Below, one piece after another: positions 18,322 to 26,651 of a stretch of DNA of 64,000 nucleotides (the first letter of the stretch is position 1; each line of letters opens with the position of its first letter). The stretch is from CAMCTV01 sp964420985. Lineage in GTDB: Bacteria; Bacteroidota; Bacteroidia; Flavobacteriales_D; Sanyastnellaceae. Location of the stretch: positions 1 through 64,000 of the forward strand of contig CAYQUT010000004.1 of NCBI GenBank assembly GCA_964420985.1, in the 5' to 3' direction. Both the position numbers and the translations under genes were made by a program. Under the pieces are notes generated by a model, which saw only the letters and a list, made by a program, of their open reading frames with translations, did not search any database and was not told where the DNA came from.

Positions 18322-18804
18322 TTATTGATTTTGCGCGTTACGTTCAATATCCTTTCTGACGTCTTCAGCCAGAGAACCGAAATCAAAATCTTCATCCAAA
18401 ATCACTTCATCGTGATTTTTCGCACTCCACAACTCCATCTTCTCACCTAAACCAGTGATGACACACTCGTTGTTTTCGTCAATGTCAATCTCTGCGTACT
18501 CCAACAACGCAGCAGGAAGCAACAACCTTCCATTTGAGTCCAACTCTATGAGGGTAGCCCCTTTCATGAATTTTCTCTGAAACAACTGATGTTTTTGATT
18601 GTATCGACTCAATCGGCTCATCTCTTCATTCACCTTATCCCATTCCGGTTTGGGGTAAATCACCAAACACTTCGAGAAGATGTCACGATTAATCACAAGA
18701 CCATGATGGATATGATGCTCCAATTGCTTACGCAACTTTCCTGGAAAGAGCAATCGCCCTTTTGGATCCAGTTTGCAATGATGTTCGCCGAGCAGGTTAA
18801 GCAT
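18322..18804 (-). CDS. mraZ: Transcriptional regulator MraZ
   Basis: MraZ is a ring-forming DNA-binding protein that controls its own operon in the bacteria studied. The 160-residue product has two AbrB/SpoVT-like halves: the first around GEHHCKLDPKGRLLFPGKLR, the second around FMKGATLIELDSNGRLLLPAALL. It is first in the dcw operon, as in most bacteria. The upstream region carries several AGTGG(T/G) boxes resembling known MraZ sites, which suggests autoregulation here too; that link is inferred from the motifs. Confidence 0.95.
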   Translation of the reverse strand: MLNLLGEHHCKLDPKGRLLFPGKLRKQLEHHIHHGLVINRDIFSKCLVIYPKPEWDKVNEEMSRLSRYNQKHQLFQRKFMKGATLIELDSNGRLLLPAALLEYAEIDIDENNECVITGLGEKMELWSAKNHDEVILDEDFDFGSLAEDVRKDIERNAQNQ

Positions 18805-18842
18805 TTGTGGTAATGTGTTGGGTACGAAATTAAAACAAATTT

Positions 18843-18879
18843 CCCACTTTTTACCACTAAGCTACCAAAATTCACCACT
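18843..18879 (-). promoter_or_regulatory. Candidate MraZ box array, mraZ-proximal
   Basis: Read on the mraZ strand, AGTGG(T/G) boxes occur at 18879-18874, 18858-18853 and 18848-18843, with a degenerate TTTGGT at 18869-18864. Starts are 10-11 bp apart, i.e. one helical turn. MraZ of E. coli and of Mycoplasma is known to bind short direct repeats containing GTGG/TGGG at such spacing. The array lies 39-75 bp upstream of the mraZ ATG and downstream of the candidate promoter, a position suited to repression. Confidence 0.6.
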
Positions 18880-18910
18880 TTTTAATAAAGACCAACAAGT
18901 ACATTTGAAA

Positions 18911-18940
18911 CAAAATATTCATAAAACTCAATATTTGCAA
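18911..18940 (-). promoter_or_regulatory. Candidate mraZ (dcw operon) promoter
   Basis: On the minus strand a TTG (18940-18938) is followed after 20 bases by TATTTTG, one base short of the Bacteroidota -7 consensus TAnnTTTG. It lies between the two sets of MraZ-like boxes. An imperfect match, but the best placed in this 231-base gap. Confidence 0.35.
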
Positions 18941-18971
18941 GGGTTTTAGGCCTAACTAAACCCAAAAACCA

Positions 18972-18992
18972 AGTGGTGGTAAAAAGTGGGAA
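18972..18992 (+). promoter_or_regulatory. Mirror copy of the MraZ boxes upstream of the promoter
   Basis: The plus strand here has AGTGGT, GGTGGT and AGTGGG. The 17-base sequence at 18976-18992 is the exact reverse complement of 18841-18857 in the proximal array. The two sets thus form an inverted pair about 120 bp apart flanking the candidate promoter, which would allow two MraZ rings or a loop. This is inference from symmetry. Confidence 0.5.
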
Positions 18993-19035
18993 TGTTAACA
19001 ACTTTAGGTGAAAAACTTCTGAAATGAATTTCACC

Positions 19036-19914
19036 TCAGTGCAACGGGCGGCGTTTGATCAATCCCCCTTTGGTATCTTTAATGGGATGTTGGATGATAA
19101 AAGCATTGGGATCAACGCTTTCTACCAGGGCAATTAAATTAGAAACCTCTAAACGGGTAATGGCACAAAAAATAATGCGCTTGTTTTCATGGCTTGGAGA
19201 GACATCCCTGAAGCCAAATTCACCCTTGTAAATGGTCATTCCTCCGCGCAATTGCTTTCGAATCATCTTCTCAATCACTGCTGAATGATGGGATATGATG
19301 GTTAAACCGATGTATTCTTCCCAACCGTTGATAATGAAATCCACCGTCTTAGAAGCCGCGAAGTAGGTTAAAATAGAATACATGGCGCGCTCAATACCAA
19401 AAACCCAAGCAGCAACAAAAAACAAAACCAAATTGAACACAGTAATAAAATCACCCACGGTTAAGGTTGATTTTCTGCTCACCGTTACAGCCATGACTTC
19501 CGTACCATCAATCACTCCTCCACCCCGCATGGCAAAACCAATACCACCGCCCAAAAAAACACCTCCAAAAACTGAAATCAACAATTTGTCATTTGTTACA
19601 ACTGGGATTTCAATAACATGAACCAAAATGGCCAAACAGATAATGGCCAATGCTGATTTGATCGCAAACAAAAGATTCACCTGCTTATATCCCAAAATGA
19701 CAAAAGGAATGTTCAGCACCAATATCAATATGGACAAATCCCAACCCCATTTGGCTTGCACCAACAATGAAATGCCCGTAACACCCCCGTCTAAAAATTG
19801 GTTGGGCAGTAAAAAACCTTTTAACCCTACGCTCGCCAACACCACCGCTAGCGACAATAGCAAGGCATCTTTCATATGGTTGAACCAAGACAATTTTGCC
19901 AAATATTTCTGCAT
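19036..19914 (-). CDS. YitT family membrane protein (DUF161/DUF2179)
   Basis: A 292-residue protein with about five or six hydrophobic segments in the first 200 residues and a soluble C-terminal domain. Recognisable family features are GLKGFLLPNQFLDGGVTGIS near the start, GGVFLGGGIGFAMRGGGVIDGTE, and a C-terminal DUF2179 domain (RGGMTIYKGEFGF.., IIFCAITRLEVSNL). The molecular function of the family is not established; transport has been suggested but not shown. The start chosen is the ATG at 19914; a TTG two codons upstream is less likely. Its stop is 231 bases from mraZ, so it is a separate transcription unit. Confidence 0.85.
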   Translation of the reverse strand: MQKYLAKLSWFNHMKDALLLSLAVVLASVGLKGFLLPNQFLDGGVTGISLLVQAKWGWDLSILILVLNIPFVILGYKQVNLLFAIKSALAIICLAILVHVIEIPVVTNDKLLISVFGGVFLGGGIGFAMRGGGVIDGTEVMAVTVSRKSTLTVGDFITVFNLVLFFVAAWVFGIERAMYSILTYFAASKTVDFIINGWEEYIGLTIISHHSAVIEKMIRKQLRGGMTIYKGEFGFRDVSPSHENKRIIFCAITRLEVSNLIALVESVDPNAFIIQHPIKDTKGGLIKRRPLH

Positions 19915-20025
19915 GCACAAATCTTTGAACTAATCAAATGCTCCTTGCTTTGAATTCAAATTGTTGTGAGCCTTTCAATGTTAAAAGGTATCTCCTTCCT
20001 CAAGCTGTTTCAGATAAAAATTGGA

Positions 20026-20033
20026 TACCTTCG
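20026..20033 (+). promoter_or_regulatory. Candidate -7 box for the hydrolase-engB-aroB operon
   Basis: TACCTTCG matches the Bacteroidota -7 consensus TAnnTTTG with one mismatch and lies 21 bases before the ATG at 20055. It supports that ATG over the longer open frame that begins at 19938, which would place the promoter inside the gene. Confidence 0.35.
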
Positions 20034-20054
20034 CCTTTGATTCAAATCCCAAAC

Positions 20055-20816
20055 ATGGAAGCGTATTTAAAAACAGAAGGAGAATTTCAATTCATTGACA
20101 AAGGAGAAGGCAAGCCACTCATATTGCTGCATGGCCTATTTGGCGCACTGAGCAATTTCAAAGAAGTATTGGACGAGTTTTCACAAACGCATAGAGTATT
20201 AATCCCTATGTTACCGCTATACACCATGCCGTTGCTATCGACAGGGGTAAAATCTTTGGCTGAATTTCTTCATCGATTCATGGAGCATCACCAGTTTCCC
20301 AAGGCCTTATTATTGGGCAATAGCCTAGGTGGCCATGTCGCATTGGTCTATACCAAAATGCACTTGGAACGGGTTGAAGGATTAATTCTCACTGCCAGCA
20401 GTGGTCTATATGAAAATGCTTTCGGATCCAGCTTTCCCCGCAGAGAGGACAAAGAGTTTATTCGTCAGAAAGTAGCCCTGACTTTTTATGACCCAAAACA
20501 TGCTGACGACGCTTTGGTGGATGAATGTTTTGAAGTGGTGAACGACCGCAATCGCGTGGTTCGCATATTGGCATTGGCCAAAAGTGCAATACGCCACAAT
20601 ATGGCCAATGACTTGGTCAATATGCACACACCTGCCTGTCTCATTTGGGGGAAAAATGACACCATCACTCCCCCGGAAGTAGCAGACGAGTTTCACAAAC
20701 TTCTTCCACAATCCGATCTATATTGGATTGACCAATGTGGACATGCCCCCATGATGGAACACCCTTCCACATTCAACGCACAATTGCGTCAATGGCTTAC
20801 GTTAAAAAATCTTTGA
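20055..20816 (+). CDS. Alpha/beta fold hydrolase
   Basis: A 253-residue soluble hydrolase of the alpha/beta superfamily. It shows the oxyanion segment LILLHGLFGALSNF, the nucleophile elbow LLGNSLGGHVAL (Ser in G-N-S-L-G), the acid region LIWGKNDTITPPEVADEF and the C-terminal histidine in DQCGHAPMMEHP, so the Ser-Asp-His triad looks intact. Substrate cannot be read from the sequence; the fold covers esterases, C-C hydrolases and lipases. It is the first gene of a run with engB (1-base gap) and aroB. No signal peptide with this start, so probably cytoplasmic. Confidence 0.88.
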   Translation: MEAYLKTEGEFQFIDKGEGKPLILLHGLFGALSNFKEVLDEFSQTHRVLIPMLPLYTMPLLSTGVKSLAEFLHRFMEHHQFPKALLLGNSLGGHVALVYTKMHLERVEGLILTASSGLYENAFGSSFPRREDKEFIRQKVALTFYDPKHADDALVDECFEVVNDRNRVVRILALAKSAIRHNMANDLVNMHTPACLIWGKNDTITPPEVADEFHKLLPQSDLYWIDQCGHAPMMEHPSTFNAQLRQWLTLKNL

Positions 20817-20817
20817 T

Positions 20818-21429
20818 ATGCACATCTTAGATGCCGTTTTTTTAATGTCCAATACCAATGTGACGGGTTGCCCACCGGCCAACCTTCCAGAAGTAGCATT
20901 CATTGGGCGTTCTAATGTTGGAAAGAGTAGTTTAATCAATATGTTGGTCAACAAAAAAGGATTGGCCAAAACATCCGGTACACCTGGGAAAACACAAACC
21001 ATCAATCACTTCGAAGTTCAAGTTAAAAAGGGAACCAATTGGTATCTTGTCGACCTACCCGGATATGGATACGCCAAAATTTCCAAGTCCTCACGTGGCG
21101 ACTGGAAAAACATGACCCGACATTATTTGAAAGAACGCGAGAACTTAAAATGTCTCTTTGTGTTGGTCGACATTCGTCATGAAGCGCAGAAAATTGACAT
21201 CGAGTTCATGGAGCAGTTGATTAACGATGAGTTCCCGTTTTGTTTGGTGCTCACCAAGGCTGACAAGCTGAAAGAAAAAGCAGTGGTGCAAGCGTATGAG
21301 AAGTATGAAAACACCCTTATCGAAAGATGGGGAGATGCGCCAACCATGCTCGTCTCATCTGCAGAGAGCCAATTGGGAAAAGATCAGATATTGAATTTAA
21401 TAACAACCCTTTTTGAAGAGGAAAAATGA
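20818..21429 (+). CDS. engB: Ribosome biogenesis GTP-binding protein EngB/YsxC (YihA)
   Basis: EngB is an essential GTPase for large ribosomal subunit assembly. The 203-residue protein contains G1 GRSNVGKSSLIN, the switch region TSGTPGKTQTINHFE, G3 DLPGYGYAK, G4 TKADK and G5 near VSSAE. The length equals the family norm. It begins one base after the hydrolase stop and overlaps aroB by 4 bases (ATGA), so translation of engB and aroB is likely coupled. Confidence 0.97.
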   Translation: MHILDAVFLMSNTNVTGCPPANLPEVAFIGRSNVGKSSLINMLVNKKGLAKTSGTPGKTQTINHFEVQVKKGTNWYLVDLPGYGYAKISKSSRGDWKNMTRHYLKERENLKCLFVLVDIRHEAQKIDIEFMEQLINDEFPFCLVLTKADKLKEKAVVQAYEKYENTLIERWGDAPTMLVSSAESQLGKDQILNLITTLFEEEK

Positions 21430-22478
21430 ACCACCCCACCATTCATTGGGCTCATGAGTTGACGGAGCTATTTACTCCGTTCACTGAATCAATGTCTGCT
21501 TATTCTAAAATCTATTTGCTCATCGATGAGCAAGTGAGTTCAATCTGGTTAAATGATTTATTGGAGCAATGCCCTGAGCTGAGTCAAGCCAATGTCATGG
21601 AAATTCCGAGCGGTGAGGAGGGAAAGGATTGGGACATTCTCAAACAGATATTGGATCAATGGGTAGAAGATGCCGCAGACCGTCATTCTCTCATCATCAA
21701 CATTGGAGGAGGTGCCACCACAGATTTGGGTGGATTTGCTGCCAGTATTTACAAACGTGGTCTAGATTTTTTTCACGTTCCCACCACCCTTATGGCCATG
21801 GTAGATGCTTCTCTGGGAGGTAAAAACGGCATCAATTTTCATGGGGTGAAAAATGTGTTGGGAACCTTTGAAGCACCCAATGAGCTCATCATTTGTCCTT
21901 TGTTTCTGACTTCCCTTTCAGACGAGGAATTGCGCTCTGGAATGGCTGAAATGTTGAAACATGGATTGATCAAAGATGCCTCAATGTGGGAAGCCTTGAT
22001 ATCCTTAGATGAAATTACAGCTGAAACTTTAACTCCATTTATTCAGCGCAACATTCAAATCAAATTACAAATCGTAGCGGAAGACCCCTTTGAAACGGGA
22101 GAACGTAAACTATTGAATTTTGGACATACGATGGGCCATGCCATTGAGAGTTACTTTTTAAACAAAGAACAGCACAAAACGCATGGACAATGTGTGGCAT
22201 GGGGGATGGTCTTCGCCTGTCTGGTATCAGAATCCGATGGATTGATAACAAAACAGATTTCAGATGAAATCATCGAAAATGTAATAGACATATTCCCTTT
22301 ACCCGAAGATTTACCTCTTTGGAATGACCTTTGTGAAATTGTAATCCATGACAAAAAAAACAAAGACGGAAAACTTCAACTTACATTGATCAAATCCATC
22401 GGAAAAGGGTTAATACATCAGACCAAATCAATTGAAAGTCTTGAGCCCATTTGGAAAACATTTAATGGGTTGAAATAG
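21426..22478 (+). CDS. aroB: 3-dehydroquinate synthase
   Basis: AroB converts DAHP to 3-dehydroquinate, the second step of the shikimate pathway, with NAD and a divalent metal. The 350-residue protein carries NIGGGATTDLGGFAAS (NAD loop), VPTTLMAMVDASLGGKNGIN, and the metal ligands in EMLKHGLI, GHTMGHAIE and the later KTHGQCVAWGM. Length is normal. It ends inside the convergent omega-amidase gene (17-base overlap). Other shikimate genes in the window, aroQ and aroC, lie far away in unrelated operons. Confidence 0.96.
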   Translation: MNHPTIHWAHELTELFTPFTESMSAYSKIYLLIDEQVSSIWLNDLLEQCPELSQANVMEIPSGEEGKDWDILKQILDQWVEDAADRHSLIINIGGGATTDLGGFAASIYKRGLDFFHVPTTLMAMVDASLGGKNGINFHGVKNVLGTFEAPNELIICPLFLTSLSDEELRSGMAEMLKHGLIKDASMWEALISLDEITAETLTPFIQRNIQIKLQIVAEDPFETGERKLLNFGHTMGHAIESYFLNKEQHKTHGQCVAWGMVFACLVSESDGLITKQISDEIIENVIDIFPLPEDLPLWNDLCEIVIHDKKNKDGKLQLTLIKSIGKGLIHQTKSIESLEPIWKTFNGLK

Positions 22479-23247
22479 TAAACTCATCCCCATCCCTTAA
22501 CACCGGAAATTGGGACCTGTATTGTTCCAATTCTTCCTTGTTCAACTCAATCGTACATACTCCTGCAACATCTGTTTGGGTCCAAAGCGTATTTCCTTTG
22601 GGATCAATGAGCGCACTGTCACCTGAGTAGATGTTTTCTTTTTGATCCGTGCCTACTCGATTTACACCCGCAACATAACATTGATTCTCAATGGCACGTG
22701 CTCTAAGCAAGGTTGACCAAGCCTCCTTGCGTGCACTGGGCCAATTGGCTACATAAATCAGGACATCATAATCAGCGGCTCCATGCGCAAATCGATTCCT
22801 ACTCCAAACGGGAAAACGCAAATCATAACAAATCAAAGGACATATTTTCCAACCTTTCCAATGCTCAATGATGCGCTGAGATCCCTTGGTGTATGTCTTT
22901 TCTTCACCCGCAAAAGTGAAGAGATGTCGCTTATCGTAATGTGAAAACGTCCCATCTGGCCGCACCCAAAGCAACCGATTGTACAATCCCTCATTGTCTT
23001 TAAAAGCAACACTTCCACACATCACCGCGTTAAGATCCTTTGACCACTTCCTCATCCAGTTCACGGTTTCTGAAGACTCGGAGAATAATTCGGCTGCCGC
23101 AGGATTCATTGTAAATCCCGTGGTAAACATCTCAGGTAATACGATCAAATCCGTGGGTTCCAATTTTTGCAGAACGCCCTCCATTCGCAGATAATTTTTT
23201 GCGGGAGACTCCCAACTCAAAACGGTTTGTACCAAACTCAATCTCAT
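22462..23247 (-). CDS. Omega-amidase / nitrilase superfamily (YafV-like)
   Basis: A 261-residue C-N hydrolase. The catalytic Glu-Lys-Cys triad is visible: Glu in VLPEMFTTGF (about residue 39), Lys in HYDKRHLF (about 106) and Cys in PLICYDLRFPVWSRN (about 141). The LRFPVWSRN context and the YVANWPSARKEAW motif match the YafV/Nit2-like omega-amidases that hydrolyse alpha-ketoglutaramate or alpha-ketosuccinamate, a transamination repair activity. The exact substrate is inferred from family. Convergent with aroB; the nuclease gene upstream is 19 bases away on the same strand. Confidence 0.88.
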   Translation of the reverse strand: MRLSLVQTVLSWESPAKNYLRMEGVLQKLEPTDLIVLPEMFTTGFTMNPAAAELFSESSETVNWMRKWSKDLNAVMCGSVAFKDNEGLYNRLLWVRPDGTFSHYDKRHLFTFAGEEKTYTKGSQRIIEHWKGWKICPLICYDLRFPVWSRNRFAHGAADYDVLIYVANWPSARKEAWSTLLRARAIENQCYVAGVNRVGTDQKENIYSGDSALIDPKGNTLWTQTDVAGVCTIELNKEELEQYRSQFPVLRDGDEFTISTH

Positions 23248-23266
23248 GACACAAGATTAAAACAAA

Positions 23267-24142
23267 TTATCGTTGGCACAATTCTCTGAATTCACAAAAA
23301 CGACAAGAGCTGATATTTTCAGTGCACGTAAATTCTACTTTGGCCTTTGGAATATTTTTAATGATGTCGACATTCATGGATTTCAACTCCAAAGTCTCTG
23401 CCTTCATTGTGTCGATGAAATCTGTAATGTCAGCGTTTGTGATCTCAGGACGAACTTCTTCAAATCCCTCTTTTACGTAGCAAACCATGGGCACAATCTC
23501 ATCAAAATCATGGGCAAAATGATATCTTGCAAAGAGGGCGTAACCAATCAATTGCTTTCTATGCTTAACCAAGTCTTGTTTGCCTGTTTTCCAATCTAAA
23601 ATGTAGATGACACGCTCATGGGGCAACATAAAGTCAACTTTACAATAAGCCTTGATGTCTTCAATGCGCGTTTCTCCAAATCCGGGTGGTTCAATAATCC
23701 AACGGTCTTTTGATGACTGAGGAAGATTGCGTATCCATTCAAAACGTTCTGATGTAACAATATTCTTCACGGATTGAAAAGCACGTTGCCCTATTTCTTG
23801 TGCATCTATCCTCTCCAATTCTTTGTAATGAATCTCAGAGAATACCTTACTGTTCACATACTCTTCTGAGCGGGCAAAAACAAATTGTTCCAGCTTGTCC
23901 AATTGAACCGGTGAACTGGATTTCTGCAAACGGTGCAAAATGGTTTCTACCACATCATGAACAATATTCCCTATCTCCAAAGGAATGGTGGTCATCGCCT
24001 TTAATTTGGCAATTTGCTTAATGTCAAAGTCTCGATCATACTTATCATAGTACCGATAAAAGTATTTCCTCTTACAAGTTTGATAAATTTCGAAACGGCT
24101 AACTGACCAGCCAAGCTCAGAGGTGAAAGGAAATGTTTTCAT
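23267..24142 (-). CDS. PD-(D/E)XK nuclease with probable Fe-S cluster
   Basis: A 291-residue protein of the RecB/Cas4/AddB-type nuclease group. Motif II Asp lies in YCKVDFML, motif III in LDWKTGKQD and the QxxxY motif in KQLIGYALFARY. A lone N-terminal Cys (TCKRKYFYRYYDKY) and a C-terminal C-x2-C-x5-C (SCRFCEFRELC) reproduce the four-cysteine Fe-S arrangement of Cas4 and AddB. There is no helicase or cas gene beside it, so it appears stand-alone; role in repair or RNA/DNA processing is unknown. The ATG at 24142 is chosen because the longer frame (to 24193) has no support and a near-consensus -7 box ends four bases before this ATG. Confidence 0.82.
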   Translation of the reverse strand: MKTFPFTSELGWSVSRFEIYQTCKRKYFYRYYDKYDRDFDIKQIAKLKAMTTIPLEIGNIVHDVVETILHRLQKSSSPVQLDKLEQFVFARSEEYVNSKVFSEIHYKELERIDAQEIGQRAFQSVKNIVTSERFEWIRNLPQSSKDRWIIEPPGFGETRIEDIKAYCKVDFMLPHERVIYILDWKTGKQDLVKHRKQLIGYALFARYHFAHDFDEIVPMVCYVKEGFEEVRPEITNADITDFIDTMKAETLELKSMNVDIIKNIPKAKVEFTCTENISSCRFCEFRELCQR

Positions 24143-24231
24143 GGTACAAATTTCTATCGAACTTAAAGATTTTTTGCCTTTCAGGACAAACATAAATTAT
24201 GCACATATTCGTTTTCACCTTATTTTAGGGC

Positions 24232-25923
24232 ATGTTCCGACTGATAATTTTATTCACAGTTCTTCCTTTTCTGCTCTCTGCACAAAGTTTTGACATGACC
24301 AGAAGAAAAGGAGGAACCTATTTCTACAGTCAATATTTTGATCAATACCAGCGCCCCTTGCACGGAACATTTTCCAATATAGAAGAAGAAGTTTTGGTTA
24401 CCCGAAAGTTTGAATATGGCATTCTCATGATGGAAACGAGAGAGGTCAATGGATTCACTAGCCACCTTTTTCAGCGAGAAGATTCTCAATTCCCCACAGC
24501 CACCTACCGCATTTGGCACAACCCCAAACAGCTCAATGAGTTTTGGCAATTCACAATTGATGAAAAGAAACACTTGAGAATTGAGATCTCTGTTTTTCAA
24601 GAAAACGGATTCCCATTGATTCATCAACAATTCTATCCCTTGAACACAGCAGAACACCAAACGTACTTTGGACTACCGGAAAAAGAGGAGAAAATAGACC
24701 CCTTGGGCTACACCAACACTTGGATGCCTTGTGGGATTTACCAAGAATGGAATGAAAAAGGCATTCTGACAACTTGGAAAGAATACCGAGATACTGTTAT
24801 CAATGTGCCTGAGGAAGAAAGAAGAAAAGGCAAATATTTGGAAAACTATTCAAATGGCTCCTCCAAAATTGCAGGGCAATATGATGATTACGGGCACCCC
24901 ATTGGGGATTGGTTTAGCTACCATGTAAATGGATCAATAGCAAAAATTATATCCTATCAATATCCAAACAGCTATTACCTCATTGAAAACATGATTGAAT
25001 ACAATGATCACTCCATTAAAATTGGAGAAATCAAGCTAGATGGTAAAGGAAGTGGATATGAAAAAAAGTGGACTGATGTGGGGGGCATTCAATATGAACG
25101 AAAAATAAAAAACTACAACTGGGAGCCCAAGACAGCATGGGAAAGATGGTATTACGACAATGGAAAAACCATGCGCATGATCCATATGGACAACCCCAAT
25201 GACACGATAGAATCCAAATATTTTTCTAATGGTTTAATATGGTATGTGCACACAGAGAAAGACAATGTATCTGTGCAAAGAGAATTTTATTTCAATCAAA
25301 ATAAAAAATGGGAGATGATCCAAAACCGAGACAATGGAGAATCTTTTTATACAGAATGGAATGAAAACGGAGATACTTCAAAATCAGAAATCACTAAAAA
25401 CGATATTAAAAGCATTAAGGAGTTCGAAAATGGAAAGGTGGTACGGAAATACAACAGAACCAATACAGGTATCAACGGCGATTATTGGGAATTACGTGAC
25501 AACAATTGGATCAAACATCATTATATTGACGGAATACGACAAATCGAAACCCTTCCTGTTTTGATTCAATACCCGGATGCTCCACAAACCTTTAAAAAAT
25601 TGTATTCCCAATATTCGGCAACATCCCTTGGAGTGCATGGATTCAAGGAAGCTTCTGAATTGAACAATACTGACCAACATTATTTGGTGGAACATTACGA
25701 ACAATTGCAAAAGCTTTTTACGGAGAAAAAAATAAATACCCAACAGTTTGAGATTAGCTTTGGAAGAAGCATTGACTGCAGCTTTTTCTCCCTAAGACCC
25801 GCATTTGGAAGTCCGGTAATTTTCGTTATCTATGACAACAGTTACCAAGAATTTTTGAACCGCACCAACGATTGGACATCTTTTGAATTGTGGAACGAGC
25901 AATTTAATTTTAAGTGGAACTGA
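24232..25923 (+). CDS. Exported YwqK/MORN-like repeat protein
   Basis: A 563-residue protein with a clear signal peptide (MFRLIILFTVLPFLLSAQS). The rest is a series of short beta-hairpin repeats with the pattern of YwqK/MORN-variant toast-rack proteins, e.g. YLENYSNGSSKIAGQYDDYG, GDWFSYHVNGSIAKIISY, WERWYYDNGKTMRMI, YFSNGLIWYVH, FYTEWNENGDTS. The final 110 residues are not repeats. In Bacteroidota such proteins are common, exported and mostly of unknown function; the YwqK antitoxin annotation is a family label, not evidence of a toxin here. A second such gene lies at 41107-42192. Convergent overlap of 14 bases with trmH. Confidence 0.8.
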   Translation: MFRLIILFTVLPFLLSAQSFDMTRRKGGTYFYSQYFDQYQRPLHGTFSNIEEEVLVTRKFEYGILMMETREVNGFTSHLFQREDSQFPTATYRIWHNPKQLNEFWQFTIDEKKHLRIEISVFQENGFPLIHQQFYPLNTAEHQTYFGLPEKEEKIDPLGYTNTWMPCGIYQEWNEKGILTTWKEYRDTVINVPEEERRKGKYLENYSNGSSKIAGQYDDYGHPIGDWFSYHVNGSIAKIISYQYPNSYYLIENMIEYNDHSIKIGEIKLDGKGSGYEKKWTDVGGIQYERKIKNYNWEPKTAWERWYYDNGKTMRMIHMDNPNDTIESKYFSNGLIWYVHTEKDNVSVQREFYFNQNKKWEMIQNRDNGESFYTEWNENGDTSKSEITKNDIKSIKEFENGKVVRKYNRTNTGINGDYWELRDNNWIKHHYIDGIRQIETLPVLIQYPDAPQTFKKLYSQYSATSLGVHGFKEASELNNTDQHYLVEHYEQLQKLFTEKKINTQQFEISFGRSIDCSFFSLRPAFGSPVIFVIYDNSYQEFLNRTNDWTSFELWNEQFNFKWN

Positions 25924-26590
25924 TTTGATTTTCCATCTCAAATTCTCTGATAATCTGATCACTCCAATAGATAGCATTTTTTGCCCATAGGATCATGGCA
26001 TCCCATTTTTCCTCCTCTGATGGAGGGAAATCACTTTTTAACTTCATTGTCTTTCGGGACAACTGAGCAACTGCAATACCTGTAGCAACGGAAACATTCA
26101 GGCTTTGTGAAAATCCCGACATGGGAATAATCACTTGAGCGTCTGCCAACTCTCTTGCAACATCAGAGATCCCAGTTAACTCTGTACCCATTACCAGCGC
26201 TACAGGTCGCTTGGGTTCAAAATCTTCTATTGCCACTGCTGACGGAGAAAAATCAGTCACGACCAAATCAAAACCTTTTGATTTTAATGACAACATCAAA
26301 TCTCGCGCATTTTTCTCTCTTTGGATGTTCATCCAATCCATAGCGCCTTTGGAAATCTTACGATTGATTTGCCATGGATGTTCATCCTCCAAGACATGCA
26401 AATAATGAACACCCAGTGCATCAGCCGTCCGAACAATGGCGCTGGCATTCAATGACTGATAAATGTTCTCTAAAACAAGATGCAAGCAAGTGTTGCGCTG
26501 CGACCATACCTCCTCAAAACGTGCTTGTCGCTCAGCTGACAAGACCGAGCAAAAACGTTGATAAAGAGATTTTTTTTGATCCAAATTCAT
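25910..26590 (-). CDS. trmH: tRNA (guanosine-2'-O-)-methyltransferase TrmH (SpoU family)
   Basis: A 226-residue SPOUT-class methyltransferase. The motif 1 region is NIYQSLNASAIVRTADALG, motif 2 is LVMGTELTGIS and motif 3 is IPMSGFSQSLNVSVATGIA, the residues that build the trefoil knot and bind SAM. The N-terminal part before motif 1 and the C-terminal extension match TrmH, which methylates G18 of tRNA. A related rRNA 2'-O-methylase cannot be fully excluded. It lies between the HU gene and a convergent YwqK-like gene. Confidence 0.88.
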   Translation of the reverse strand: MNLDQKKSLYQRFCSVLSAERQARFEEVWSQRNTCLHLVLENIYQSLNASAIVRTADALGVHYLHVLEDEHPWQINRKISKGAMDWMNIQREKNARDLMLSLKSKGFDLVVTDFSPSAVAIEDFEPKRPVALVMGTELTGISDVARELADAQVIIPMSGFSQSLNVSVATGIAVAQLSRKTMKLKSDFPPSEEEKWDAMILWAKNAIYWSDQIIREFEMENQISST

Positions 26591-26603
26591 GACACCCTAG
26601 ATG

Positions 26604-26634
26604 AAAAAAAAAGCCGCTCCAATTGGAACGGCTT
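26604..26634 (-). terminator. Terminator of the HU gene
   Basis: On the minus strand AAGCCG..TCC pairs with GGA..CGGCTT around an AATT loop, with one C/A mismatch, and is followed by a run of nine T. It sits 17 bases past the HU stop and just before trmH, separating the two units. Confidence 0.8.
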
Positions 26635-26651
26635 TCTGACTTAGGAAAGTA

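Noticed and set aside
23267..24142. Cas4 of a CRISPR system
   Set aside because: No cas1/cas2 or repeat array is present in the window; only the fold and cysteines are shared.
24232..25923. Toxin-antitoxin reading of the YwqK label
   Set aside because: Protein has a signal peptide and no toxin-like partner is adjacent.
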